Shown here: positions 32,013 to 40,463 of the stretch, in pieces
Numbering within the stretch: position 1 is the stretch's first letter
Layout: each line of letters begins with the position of its first letter
DNA from: Bryobacterales bacterium
GTDB taxonomy: Bacteria > Acidobacteriota > Terriglobia > Bryobacterales > Bryobacteraceae
NCBI GenBank assembly: GCA_020846745.1
Contig: JADLDI010000151.1
Coordinates: forward strand, 1-56,967
Length of the DNA: 56,967 nucleotides
Reading direction: 5' to 3'
Translations under genes and position numbers: made by a program
The notes under the pieces: model-generated
The model's database searches: none
The model's input: only the letters and a program-made list of their open reading frames with translations
Told to the model about the DNA's origin: nothing

Positions 32013-32903
32013 CTAGGAAACCAGCGCGTGCGCAACACGCGTCGCCAATTGATCGAAGCTCAACACGTCGTACAACGACGAATCGGACATAATCTTCGAC
32101 ACCAGCGCGACGTGCATCGCATGCCCTGCCCGTTCCGCGATCACGTGCCCGAGCAGCGGCTTTCCGATCAGCGCCAAGTCGCCAATCAAGTCCAAGGCTT
32201 TATGCCGGCAACACTCGTCCGGGAACCGTAACCCCTCCGGATTCAAAACAGTAGTCGGGGTAAAGCACACGGCGCTCGCGAGCGTCGCCCCGCGGATCAG
32301 CCCCATGTTCCGCATCTGGTCCAATTCCTGCTCGAACCCGAACGTCCGCGCGGGAGCAATCTCGGTCCCGTACCGCTCCGGCGTCACCTCCATCTCAATC
32401 TGCTGCCGCCCCACCATCGGATGGTCGAAATAAACGTCACAGGTGAGCAGAAATCGGTCAGAAGGAATGATCGTGATCCGTTTGCCGTTCCCTTCGACCG
32501 AGACCGGCCGCCGGATCCGCAGGTACCGCCGACGCCGCCGATGCGTCTTGAGACCCGCGCTTGCCAGCAGCTTGACAAATGGCTGCCCCGACCCATCGAG
32601 GATCGGCACCTCTAAATTGTTTATTTCGATGTAGGCGTTATCGATGCCCATCGAATAGAAAACACTCAGCAAATGCTCAGTGGTCGAGATCAGCACGCCC
32701 TGCCGCATCAAGCTGGTGGCATAGCTGACTTTCGCTACGTATTTCCACGATGCCGGAATCGAAAAATGCTGCAAATCGGTGCGCAAAAACACGATGCCAG
32801 TGGACGGGGGAGCCGGAAGTATTCGTATGGATACGGGTACGCCGGAGTGTAGACCGACGCCCGAAGCTTCCACCGGCCGCTGCACGGTTGTTTCGTATCG
32901 CAT
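32013..32903 (-). CDS. lpxC: UDP-3-O-acyl-N-acetylglucosamine deacetylase
   Basis: 296 residues from the ATG at 32903; the longer frame adds 18 non-conserved residues. This zinc enzyme performs the committed step of lipid A synthesis. Motifs are RYETTVQRPVEASGVGLHSG at the N-terminus, zinc His77 in STTEHLLSVFYSMG, the HKALDLIGDLAL block with the second His and the Asp, and GHVIAERAGHAMHV with the catalytic His. It confirms an LPS-bearing outer membrane. It is divergent from polA and first in a lipid-related run. Confidence 0.93.
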   Translation of the reverse strand: MRYETTVQRPVEASGVGLHSGVPVSIRILPAPPSTGIVFLRTDLQHFSIPASWKYVAKVSYATSLMRQGVLISTTEHLLSVFYSMGIDNAYIEINNLEVPILDGSGQPFVKLLASAGLKTHRRRRRYLRIRRPVSVEGNGKRITIIPSDRFLLTCDVYFDHPMVGRQQIEMEVTPERYGTEIAPARTFGFEQELDQMRNMGLIRGATLASAVCFTPTTVLNPEGLRFPDECCRHKALDLIGDLALIGKPLLGHVIAERAGHAMHVALVSKIMSDSSLYDVLSFDQLATRVAHALVS

Positions 32904-32957
32904 TTGTAAGGTACTTAGCTGCAATCGGGAGTCCGAAAGGTAACCCGTTGAAACCAT

Positions 32958-33026
32958 TGTATCTGCCGGCTACAACCTGTGTCCGATTCGACACGATTTG
33001 CAGAAGTGATGTGTCGCACAGATACA
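32958..33026. promoter_or_regulatory. Inverted repeats between divergent lpxC and polA
   Basis: TGTATCTG (32958-32965) and CAGATACA (33019-33026) are perfectly complementary. Inside them are GTGTCCGATTCGACAC and the palindrome TGTGTCGCACA. TTGCAG at 32998-33003 and GATACA at 33021-33026 could act as a weak promoter toward polA. Nothing links it to a known regulator. Confidence 0.3.
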
Positions 33027-33072
33027 GGCCTAGGCGTACTGATGCCCAAATCCCTATGCTACGGTGGGGAGC

Positions 33073-35652
33073 ATGGCGCGGCCCCGTCTGTTCCTGATCG
33101 ATACTTACGGTTACCTCTTCCGGGCGTTCCACGCACGCGCACGCAGCGCCGCGCCGCCGATGCGGACCAGCAAGGGCCTGCCCACCGAGGTCGTATTTAT
33201 TTTCAACAATATGTTGAAAAAGCTCTGCACGACCCACAAGCCCGATTACCTTGCCGCCATCTTCGAGAGCCTCGGGCCCACCATCCGCGAGCAGGAATTC
33301 GCCGACTATAAGGCCAACCGCGAGGCCACTCCGCCCGAGTTCTCCCAACAGGTCCCCTACGCCGTCCGGCTGCTTGAAGCGATGCGCATTCCGATACTTC
33401 AGTACGACGGTTACGAGGCCGACGACGTCATCGGGACGCTATCCTGTTCCGCTCTCCGGCACGGCGTCGACGTCGTGATCGTCTCGAGCGACAAGGACCT
33501 GCTCCAGTTGGTGAACGACCGTGTCTCCATGGTCAACCCGGCCAAGAACGACGAGTGGTACAACCCGGCCAAGGTCGAAGAGTTCATGGGCGTGCCCCCG
33601 GCGAACATCGCGGACCTGCTGGCCTTGATGGGTGACGCCGTCGACAACATCCCCGGCGCGCCCGGCATCGGCGAGAAAGGCGCCCGCGACATCGTTAAGC
33701 AATTCGGCAGCGTTGAAGCCGCGCTCGACCGGGCGGCCGAGGTCCAGCGCAAGATGTACCGCGAAAGCCTCCAGAACAATCGCGCCCAAATCGAACTCAG
33801 CAAGCGCCTGGCGACCGTCACCACAAACCTGCCGTTGGAATGGTCGCTGGATGCGTTGGCCGTCAAGCCGTACGACCCCGACGCCCTGCGCCAGCTCTAT
33901 ACCGAAATGGAGTTTCATTCCCAGGTGAAGGACCTCAAGGCCGACGCCCCCGCCGTCGAATGGAAGCTCACCCCGATCGAATCCGCCGAGGACCTGCGCG
34001 AATGGCTCCAGCGCGTGGAAGACGGCTTGGCGATCACCATGCCGCCGCGCGAATGCGACGAACTGGTCGAAACCACTCGCGTCGGCTTGGCCGCAAGAGA
34101 AGCCGAAGGCATCAGCATCCCCACCAGCCTCCTGCCCGAACTCAAATCGATCCTGGAAGACGCATCGCGCCCAAAAGTGGTGCACGACGCCAAGTCCGTC
34201 AGCCTGGCCCTGGCCGCGCAGTACATCCGATTGGAGGGGTTGCGCGACGATCCGATGCTCTATGAGTTCCTCCTATCAGCCGACCCCGGTTCCTGTTCGT
34301 TAGACGTACTCACCACCAAACACCTGGATCGTAAGGTCGGCCTAGCGACCGAAGAAGCGGCGGCGACAGTCTGGATGCTGGGCCATCGCCTCTCAAAAGC
34401 CGTCGACGAACGCAAACTGCGGAAGCTCTACGAAGAAATCGACCTGCCCTTGGTTGGTGTACTCACCAGAATGGAGCAGGACGGCATCCGGATCGATCCC
34501 GCGGCCCTCCAACTGCTCTCCGGCCGCATGGACGCCGACATCCAGCGCCTTTCCACTCAGATTTACGACCTTGCCGGCCACCCCTTCAACATCAACTCGC
34601 CCCCGCAGTTGGGCATCGTGCTCTTTGAAGAACTCAAGCTGCCCATGCCGGCCATCGGCGGCCGCACTGCCAAAACGAAGAACTACAGCACCGCCGCCGA
34701 CGTTCTAGAGGCGTTAGCCGGCGAACACGAAATCTGCCGCCTGGTCCTCGAATACCGCCAATTGGCCAAACTGAAAGGCACCTACGTCGACGCCCTTCCT
34801 GCACTGATCAATAAGGACACCGGCCGCGTCCACACCACGTTCAACCCCGCGGGCGCCGCCACCGGCCGCCTGTCTTCTTCGAACCCCAACCTCCAGAACA
34901 TCCCCATCCGGACGGAATTAGGCCGCGAAATCCGCGCCGCTTTTGTCCCGCGCGAAGGCTGGCGAATGGTGGTCGCCGATTACTCGCAAATCGAACTGCG
35001 CCTGCTGGCGCACTATTCCAGAGACCCGGTCTTAGTAGAATCGTTCATCCAGCGCGAAGACATCCACACCCGCACCGCCGCCGAGGTCTTTGGTGTCATG
35101 CCCCTGATGGTTTCGCGCGAAATGCGCAACAGCGCCAAAGCGGTCAATTTCGGCATCGTCTACGGCATCAGCGCTTTCGGCCTGGCGCAGCAACTAGGCA
35201 TCCCCAGGTTGGAAGCCGAACGCTACATCAAGGCGTATTTCGAACGTTACGCCGGAGTGCGCAAGTTCATCAACGAAACCATCGCCGAAGTCCGCCAATC
35301 GGGCGTCACCAAAACACTATTCGGGAGGGAACGCCCCATCCCCGACATGAACGCCAGGAACCCCAACGCAAGAGGGTTCGCCGAACGCACCGCCGTCAAC
35401 ACGCCGCTCCAAGGCACCGCCGCGGACCTGATCAAGTTAGCCATGATCGCCATCGACAAACGCTTACGAGCGGAAAAGTGGCAATCGAAAATGCTTCTCC
35501 AGGTCCACGATGAACTGGTCTTCGAATCCCCAGAAAACGAAGTAACTCGGCTTAGTGAAATGGTCCACCAGGAAATGGAAGGAGTTACGAAGTTAGCAGT
35601 TCCGCTGGTCGCCGAAGTGGGAAGTGGTCCTAACTGGAGGGATGCGAAGTAG
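33073..35652 (+). CDS. polA: DNA polymerase I
   Basis: 859 residues from the ATG at 33073. The GTG at 33064 would add three residues. The 5' nuclease domain (about 1-285) has LIDTYGYLFRAFH and YEADDVIGTL. The middle domain (about 290-450) occupies the proofreading position but lacks the DxE, NxxxD and YxxxD acids, so 3'-5' exonuclease activity is probably lost. The polymerase domain has motif A VVADYSQIELR, motif B RNSAKAVNFGIVYG and motif C LQVHDELVFE. The enzyme fills repair gaps and removes Okazaki primers. Confidence 0.95.
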   Translation: MARPRLFLIDTYGYLFRAFHARARSAAPPMRTSKGLPTEVVFIFNNMLKKLCTTHKPDYLAAIFESLGPTIREQEFADYKANREATPPEFSQQVPYAVRLLEAMRIPILQYDGYEADDVIGTLSCSALRHGVDVVIVSSDKDLLQLVNDRVSMVNPAKNDEWYNPAKVEEFMGVPPANIADLLALMGDAVDNIPGAPGIGEKGARDIVKQFGSVEAALDRAAEVQRKMYRESLQNNRAQIELSKRLATVTTNLPLEWSLDALAVKPYDPDALRQLYTEMEFHSQVKDLKADAPAVEWKLTPIESAEDLREWLQRVEDGLAITMPPRECDELVETTRVGLAAREAEGISIPTSLLPELKSILEDASRPKVVHDAKSVSLALAAQYIRLEGLRDDPMLYEFLLSADPGSCSLDVLTTKHLDRKVGLATEEAAATVWMLGHRLSKAVDERKLRKLYEEIDLPLVGVLTRMEQDGIRIDPAALQLLSGRMDADIQRLSTQIYDLAGHPFNINSPPQLGIVLFEELKLPMPAIGGRTAKTKNYSTAADVLEALAGEHEICRLVLEYRQLAKLKGTYVDALPALINKDTGRVHTTFNPAGAATGRLSSSNPNLQNIPIRTELGREIRAAFVPREGWRMVVADYSQIELRLLAHYSRDPVLVESFIQREDIHTRTAAEVFGVMPLMVSREMRNSAKAVNFGIVYGISAFGLAQQLGIPRLEAERYIKAYFERYAGVRKFINETIAEVRQSGVTKTLFGRERPIPDMNARNPNARGFAERTAVNTPLQGTAADLIKLAMIAIDKRLRAEKWQSKMLLQVHDELVFESPENEVTRLSEMVHQEMEGVTKLAVPLVAEVGSGPNWRDAK

Positions 35653-35687
35653 TTCGGATTCCCTCCGGGCATCTCACTCGATTGTGT

Positions 35688-36200
35688 CTAACGACCAGAC
35701 TGCCCGCCATCCATCTGCTTCTTCTCCACCCGCGTGAGCAAGAGCTTGAATTTAGTCCCTAGCCACTCGTAATAGCGGGCCTCTTGATAAGCGGAGTCGA
35801 CGCCTGGCTGCCTGACAATCAGTAGTCTGCTGTCAGCTCGAAAGTCGATGAGTGGTCCATCGATGAAGCCACCGGCAACGATCCATCGGTCCCACCCGCT
35901 TCCTTCAACTGCTTTGGGCGGTGGATAGACATCACCGGTCTTCAGGTCGACAATCGCTCCGGCGACACAAACCGACCCGCAGCCCCAATTGGCAAAACGA
36001 TAGTGCCCGGCGAAATTCGGCTCTTCCTGTGCCGCCGCCTTCAACCGCGTACGAAACAGCCGCTCGTCCGGTCGGACAAGTCTTACTGGGGCTTTTGGCC
36101 CGCTCCATTGCTGACTAACAGGGAAGTCCTCAAATTTCGGTATTGCCTCTGCGCCGAACACCGCCGTCGCAACAAGCATGAGAGAGAGCACGCGCCGCAT
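35688..36200 (-). CDS. Secreted protein of unknown function
   Basis: 170 residues. A signal peptide MRRVLSLMLVATAVFGAEA precedes PKFEDFPVSQQW, RLFRTRLKAAAQEEPNFAGH and WGCGSVCVAGAIVDLKTGDV. The two cysteines in GCGSVC could form a disulfide or bind metal. Similar proteins occur widely as hypothetical periplasmic proteins. It lies 23 bases after the BON gene on the same strand and may share its transcript. No enzyme motif is recognised. Confidence 0.65.
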   Translation of the reverse strand: MRRVLSLMLVATAVFGAEAIPKFEDFPVSQQWSGPKAPVRLVRPDERLFRTRLKAAAQEEPNFAGHYRFANWGCGSVCVAGAIVDLKTGDVYPPPKAVEGSGWDRWIVAGGFIDGPLIDFRADSRLLIVRQPGVDSAYQEARYYEWLGTKFKLLLTRVEKKQMDGGQSGR

Positions 36201-36223
36201 TGTCGCCTGGAACCCGGCTTGCC

Positions 36224-36520
36224 CTAATGCGCGTTCGTGTCGATCTTGATCTCGTTGGTGACGCTCTTGACGCCTTTGACCTTTTTCGCGAGCTTTTCGG
36301 CCCGTTCGCGCGCCTTGTCCGTGCGGACTTTGCCCCGCAAAGTCACCGCGCCGTCCTTTACGTCTACTTCCAGCGCCCCGCCGTTCACCATCGGGTCGCC
36401 CGCCAGCCGTAACCTGACCTGGTCATAGAGCTTGTCGTCGGCTTTGTTGCTCGACTGTGCGGATACCGTTGCCGTGAATGCGCTGAGCGCGAGGATCACG
36501 ACCGCCAAGGTGCGTCTCAT
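36224..36520 (-). CDS. Periplasmic BON-domain protein
   Basis: 98 residues. A signal peptide MRRTLAVVILALSAFTATVS precedes a single BON domain (about 30-95): QVRLRLAGDPMVNGGALEVD, then GAVTLRGKV and VKGVKSVTNEIKI. BON domains bind phospholipids and are linked to envelope stability, as in OsmY. Its ATG shares one base with the era stop (TAATG), indicating coupled translation. Confidence 0.85.
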   Translation of the reverse strand: MRRTLAVVILALSAFTATVSAQSSNKADDKLYDQVRLRLAGDPMVNGGALEVDVKDGAVTLRGKVRTDKARERAEKLAKKVKGVKSVTNEIKIDTNAH

Positions 36521-37440
36521 TACGATTCGCCTCCTGCCATATATCGCCAGTCTATCTCATTCAGAAATTGCGGGTTGTCCCGCCAGTTGGGCCTCACTTT
36601 AATGAAGAGTTCGAGGAAGATCTTCTTGCCCAGCAGCCCTTCCATCTCAAGCCGCGAATCGGTCCCGATCTTCTTGAGCACCGAGCCCTTCGCCCCGATC
36701 AGGATCTTCTTCTGGCCTTCGCGCTCCACGAAAATGGTCGCGGCGATGCGCACCAGTTTCGGTGTCTCATCCCACACATCCACCATCACCGCGACCGCGT
36801 GCGGCACTTCCTGCCGTGTCGTCTCGAGCACCTGTTCGCGTATCAATTCAGCCGCCAAAAAACGCTCCGGCTGATCGGTCACAAAGTCGTTCGGGAAATA
36901 CTGCGGACCCTCGGGCATCGCCGCCACAATCGCGTCGCGCAGCCCGTCCAACCCATCCTGCTCGAGCGCCGATACCGGGAAGATTTCCTTGAACTCGCGT
37001 ATCTGTTTGTACGCCTCGATCAGCGGCAGCAGTTGATGCTTTTCCTTTATCTGGTCGATCTTATTCAGCACCAGGAACACCGGCGCCGGATTCGCTTCGA
37101 GCATCTTCAATGCTTCGCCGTCCTGCCGGTTGAACTCGTGCGACGCGTCGGTCACCCACACCAGCAGGTCGCGTTCGGCCAGCGCCTCCCGCACCGATTC
37201 CATCATGCGCCGGTGCAGCAGGCGAGGCGCTTCGTGAATGCCCGGCGTATCCATGAACACCACCTGGGCGTTTTCAAGCGTCATCACGGCCTGCAGCGAC
37301 GTACGGGTGGTCTGCGGCTTGTTGGAGACAATCGCTACCTTCGACCCGACAAGCGCATTCAATAAAGTCGACTTACCCGCGTTGGGCAGCCCGAGGATCG
37401 ATACGAATCCCGAAACGTGTTTATGCGGCTGATTGTTCAC
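36520..37440 (-). CDS. era: GTPase Era
   Basis: 306 residues. The G1 loop is GLPNAGKST (about 17-25), G3 is DTPGIHEAPRLLHRRM, G4 is NKIDQIKEKH and G5 is SALEQDG. The C-terminal KH domain contains ILIGAKGSVLKKIGTDSRLE. Era binds the 3' end of 16S rRNA and assists 30S maturation and cell-cycle control. Its start lies 20 bases inside the CBS-domain gene, continuing a coupled run from phoH. Confidence 0.95.
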   Translation of the reverse strand: MNNQPHKHVSGFVSILGLPNAGKSTLLNALVGSKVAIVSNKPQTTRTSLQAVMTLENAQVVFMDTPGIHEAPRLLHRRMMESVREALAERDLLVWVTDASHEFNRQDGEALKMLEANPAPVFLVLNKIDQIKEKHQLLPLIEAYKQIREFKEIFPVSALEQDGLDGLRDAIVAAMPEGPQYFPNDFVTDQPERFLAAELIREQVLETTRQEVPHAVAVMVDVWDETPKLVRIAATIFVEREGQKKILIGAKGSVLKKIGTDSRLEMEGLLGKKIFLELFIKVRPNWRDNPQFLNEIDWRYMAGGES

Positions 37441-38722
37441 CGTTCTTCGATTCCACCAGTGCCCGCGACACCCTCACCTGCGAGACGCGCCGCTCGTCAC
37501 TGGCCAGCACTTCAATTCTCAACCCACCCCGCTCGATCGACTCGCCGGGCTTCGGCACATGCCCCATCCACTCCGTCGCCAACCCGCCCACCGTTGTCGA
37601 CTCCGTGTTCTCATCCGGCCTGAACTTCAGCATCTCTTTCAGATGATCCAGATCCAGGTTGCCCGACACGACATACGACCCGTCCGCGTGCGGCTCCACG
37701 TCGTGTGCCGGCTCGTGTTCGTCGCGAATCTCGCCGACAATCTCTTCCACCAGGTCTTCCATCGTCGCTAAGCCTGCCGTCTGGCCGTATTCGTCGACGA
37801 CGTACACCATGTGCTCGCCTTTCTTCTGCATCAGGCGCAGCAGCTCCTCCACCAGCTTCGATTCCGGCACCACGATGATGTTACGGCGGATCTCCACCAC
37901 AGCCCGCCTGGCCCGCTCCGCCGGATCGATCTCATAGAGATCCTTGACATGCACAAAGCCTGTAATGTGATCGATATCTCCGGCATAAGTCGGGAACCGC
38001 GAATACTGCTCCGCCACCGCCATCTTATGCAGTTGCTCCAGCGTGCACGTCTCTTCGATAGCTACGATATTCGGCCGCGGCGTCATCACCTCGCGCACAC
38101 GCTTATCGCCAAATTCCACCACCGATTGAATCAGCTTGCGGTCGCCCTCCTGGATGATGCCTTCTTCCGCGCCCGCCGAAATCAATGCCTCAATATCGTT
38201 CACCTGCGTCATGTTCTGTTCTTTCGGCTCTTCCGGAGCGCTCAGGTCCGCCAGCGCCTGCAGGAACGTGAACAGCCCGATCATCGGCCGGCTTACTAAC
38301 GCCGCTAACCGTAACACCGGCAGCAAGGCCACCAACCAATGTCCTGAGGTGCGCCGGTACAGCAGGTGCGGCAGTAAGTGCGCCACCACCACCATCGCGA
38401 GCCACGAAAGCAGCGTCGCTTCGAGCAGTGATCCCCAGATGGGTAACTGCGGCACCGGTAAGCTGAGTGCCGCCTGCTCCAAGGTCGCAAAGAAGCAGAC
38501 CGCCATCGCCAGCAACAGCGCATGCTTCACCAGCGAAAAAGCGAGGGCGCCTTCATCGGTCTTCAGCCGCAACCTGTCCTCAAACTCTTCCTTGAAGAAC
38601 GTCAGCGCCGGCAACTCGCGCGCCCGCAACCGCAGCGCTTCCAGATACAGCAACTGCACCAGGCTGATCGGGACCAACACGCCGGCCAGCACTACTATCG
38701 CGACAGGCAATAGTATGTTCAT
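37421..38722 (-). CDS. CNNM/CorC-type CBS-domain membrane protein
   Basis: 433 residues. The N-terminal ~165 residues form membrane helices in the place of the DUF21/CNNM domain. A CBS pair follows (about 210-335), with VREVMTPRPNIVAIEE and HMVYVVDEYGQTAGLATMED. A CorC/HlyC domain follows (about 345-425) ending SERRVSQVRVSR-like. Proteins of this class act in magnesium or cobalt efflux and homeostasis. It overlaps ybeY by four bases and era by 20, the common phoH-ybeY-corC-era order. Confidence 0.88.
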   Translation of the reverse strand: MNILLPVAIVVLAGVLVPISLVQLLYLEALRLRARELPALTFFKEEFEDRLRLKTDEGALAFSLVKHALLLAMAVCFFATLEQAALSLPVPQLPIWGSLLEATLLSWLAMVVVAHLLPHLLYRRTSGHWLVALLPVLRLAALVSRPMIGLFTFLQALADLSAPEEPKEQNMTQVNDIEALISAGAEEGIIQEGDRKLIQSVVEFGDKRVREVMTPRPNIVAIEETCTLEQLHKMAVAEQYSRFPTYAGDIDHITGFVHVKDLYEIDPAERARRAVVEIRRNIIVVPESKLVEELLRLMQKKGEHMVYVVDEYGQTAGLATMEDLVEEIVGEIRDEHEPAHDVEPHADGSYVVSGNLDLDHLKEMLKFRPDENTESTTVGGLATEWMGHVPKPGESIERGGLRIEVLASDERRVSQVRVSRALVESKNGEQSAA

Positions 38723-39168
38723 CCGCGCACCCGCTCAATCAGGCCCGCCGGCAAGCCGAGTTTCTTGCGCCACCGGCTTTCCGCTCTTCTCATCCGGCCC
38801 CCATCGGTCTCATGATCCATGCCCATCAGGTGCAACACCCCATGGAGCATCAGCACGCGCACTTCCTCCAAGAACTTGTGTCCGTGCTCATCGGCCTGTT
38901 CGCGGGCGCGTTCGACAGAGATCGCCAATTCGCCCAAACCCGCCGAACGGTTCCCGGCCGGGAACGATAGTACATCGGTCGCGTAGTCTTTGCCCAGGAA
39001 TTCACGATTCAGCCGCTGCAGTTCTTTGTCGTCCGTAAGCAGGCAGACGAATGCGCGGCCCTCTGCCACCTGCTGCCGCAACACCGCCGCGAACTCGCGC
39101 ACCGCCTTCCGTTCCGTCACTCCACGGGCTCTTAGAAATAGAACCTCACCCTCTGGATGGTCCGGCAT
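38719..39168 (-). CDS. ybeY: rRNA maturation RNase YbeY
   Basis: 149 residues. The zinc-binding motif is HGVLHLMGMDH, and the preceding SFPAGNRSAGLGELAIS block is the usual YbeY substrate loop. It is a single-strand endoribonuclease in 16S rRNA 3' maturation and 70S quality control. It starts 10 bases after the phoH stop and overlaps the CBS gene, consistent with one operon of ribosome and RNA genes. Confidence 0.93.
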   Translation of the reverse strand: MPDHPEGEVLFLRARGVTERKAVREFAAVLRQQVAEGRAFVCLLTDDKELQRLNREFLGKDYATDVLSFPAGNRSAGLGELAISVERAREQADEHGHKFLEEVRVLMLHGVLHLMGMDHETDGGRMRRAESRWRKKLGLPAGLIERVRG

Positions 39169-39178
39169 ATGCTGACTC

Positions 39179-40219
39179 TTACTCTGCGCTTCCAGGGTTG
39201 GCCGCCGCCGCTGTGGCAGGCGAAGCGGGTTCGACCGCCGCAGGCTCGCTCCACCGCAAGCTCATCTGCGTATTCGCCTGTTCCTGGTAGCGTTCGTACG
39301 CTTTGATAATCCGCTGCACCAGCGAATGGCGCACCACGTCCCGTTCATCGAAGTGGACAAACCGGATCTCGTCAATCCCGCGCAGCACATCCATCGCATC
39401 CAGCAGTCCGCTGCGGCGGCCCGCCGGCAAATCCGTCTGCGTGATATCCCCGGTCACCACCATCTTGCTGTTGAAGCCCTGGCGCGTCAGCACCATCTTC
39501 ATCTGCTCAACGGTCGAGTTCTGTGCTTCGTCCAGAATGATAAAGCTGTCGTTCAGCGTCCGCCCGCGCATAAACGCAATCGGCGCCACCTCGATCACAT
39601 TCCGTTCCAGCAGTTTCTCGACCTTTTCGCCTTCGAGCATTTCGAACAACGCATCGTAGAGGGGACGAAGATAGGGGTCGATTTTTTCCTGCAACGTGCC
39701 CGGTAGAAATCCCAGCCGCTCTCCGGCTTCTACCGCCGGCCGCGTCAAAATGATTCGCGACACTTTCTTGCCGATCAGCGCGGAGACGGCCATTGCCACC
39801 GCAAGGTATGTCTTGCCGGTGCCTGCGGGACCGATGCCGAACACCAGGTCGTGCCGCTCGATCGCGTCCAGGTAAATCCTCTGGTTGATCGTCTTCGGAG
39901 TCACCAGTTTCTTGCCGAAACTGCGCGCCCGGCCGGACTCGACCAGCCCCCGTAAGGTCATCGTCGGGTCGCCCGTGACCACCCGCAAATAACTGTTTAG
40001 GTCGCCGTTCGCAAAGGTATGGCCCGACGCCACGAGGGCCTCGTAGTCGGCCAGAATGCTCTCGGTTCGCTCCACCGCGGAACCCTCGCCATCGATCTCG
40101 AGCGAGTCCTCCCGGAGCCGAATCGTCACGCCCAGCTTGTCCTCGAGCAGACGGATATTCTCGTCTCGCGTTCCAAACAGGGATTCGATGCCTCGGGTAA
40201 TTCGAACGCTCAGTTTCAT
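39179..40219 (-). CDS. PhoH-like ATPase
   Basis: 346 residues. An N-terminal KH-like region (about 5-60) precedes Walker A GIGPAGTGKTYLAVA, then ILTRPAVEAGERLGFLPG, Walker B FIILDEAQNS and a QTDLP segment. The Ala/Pro-rich tail (about 320-346) is unlikely to be structured. PhoH proteins are ATPases tied to RNA metabolism; in this position the protein is the YbeZ type, which partners YbeY. It is the first gene of the minus-strand run. Confidence 0.9.
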   Translation of the reverse strand: MKLSVRITRGIESLFGTRDENIRLLEDKLGVTIRLREDSLEIDGEGSAVERTESILADYEALVASGHTFANGDLNSYLRVVTGDPTMTLRGLVESGRARSFGKKLVTPKTINQRIYLDAIERHDLVFGIGPAGTGKTYLAVAMAVSALIGKKVSRIILTRPAVEAGERLGFLPGTLQEKIDPYLRPLYDALFEMLEGEKVEKLLERNVIEVAPIAFMRGRTLNDSFIILDEAQNSTVEQMKMVLTRQGFNSKMVVTGDITQTDLPAGRRSGLLDAMDVLRGIDEIRFVHFDERDVVRHSLVQRIIKAYERYQEQANTQMSLRWSEPAAVEPASPATAAAANPGSAE

Positions 40220-40379
40220 TCCAGGGGAAGGCCAGCGTAGGGGAGGGAATCACTCAGCGACGCCCGCAGTGGGGGTACTGATGCCGTCATCTACGCTCAG
40301 TATATCACCGCAGCTTTAGTACCAGACCTAACCCCGAATGCATCTCATCTCCTCTCATCTCCTCGCCTGTTTGTTAAGG

Positions 40380-40407
40380 TTGCATCATTGTCTACGCCTT
40401 GTATACA
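40380..40407 (+). promoter_or_regulatory. Putative promoter of the first Oar-like receptor gene
   Basis: TTGCAT at 40380-40385 and TATACA at 40402-40407 are separated by 16 bases, leaving a ~50-base leader to the ATG at 40464. Only similarity to the sigma70 consensus supports it. Confidence 0.4.
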
Positions 40408-40463
40408 CTGATACACCTGGGCTATTGGGCAGCCTAAGTTCTCGCTAAGGATACTTGTTTCAG

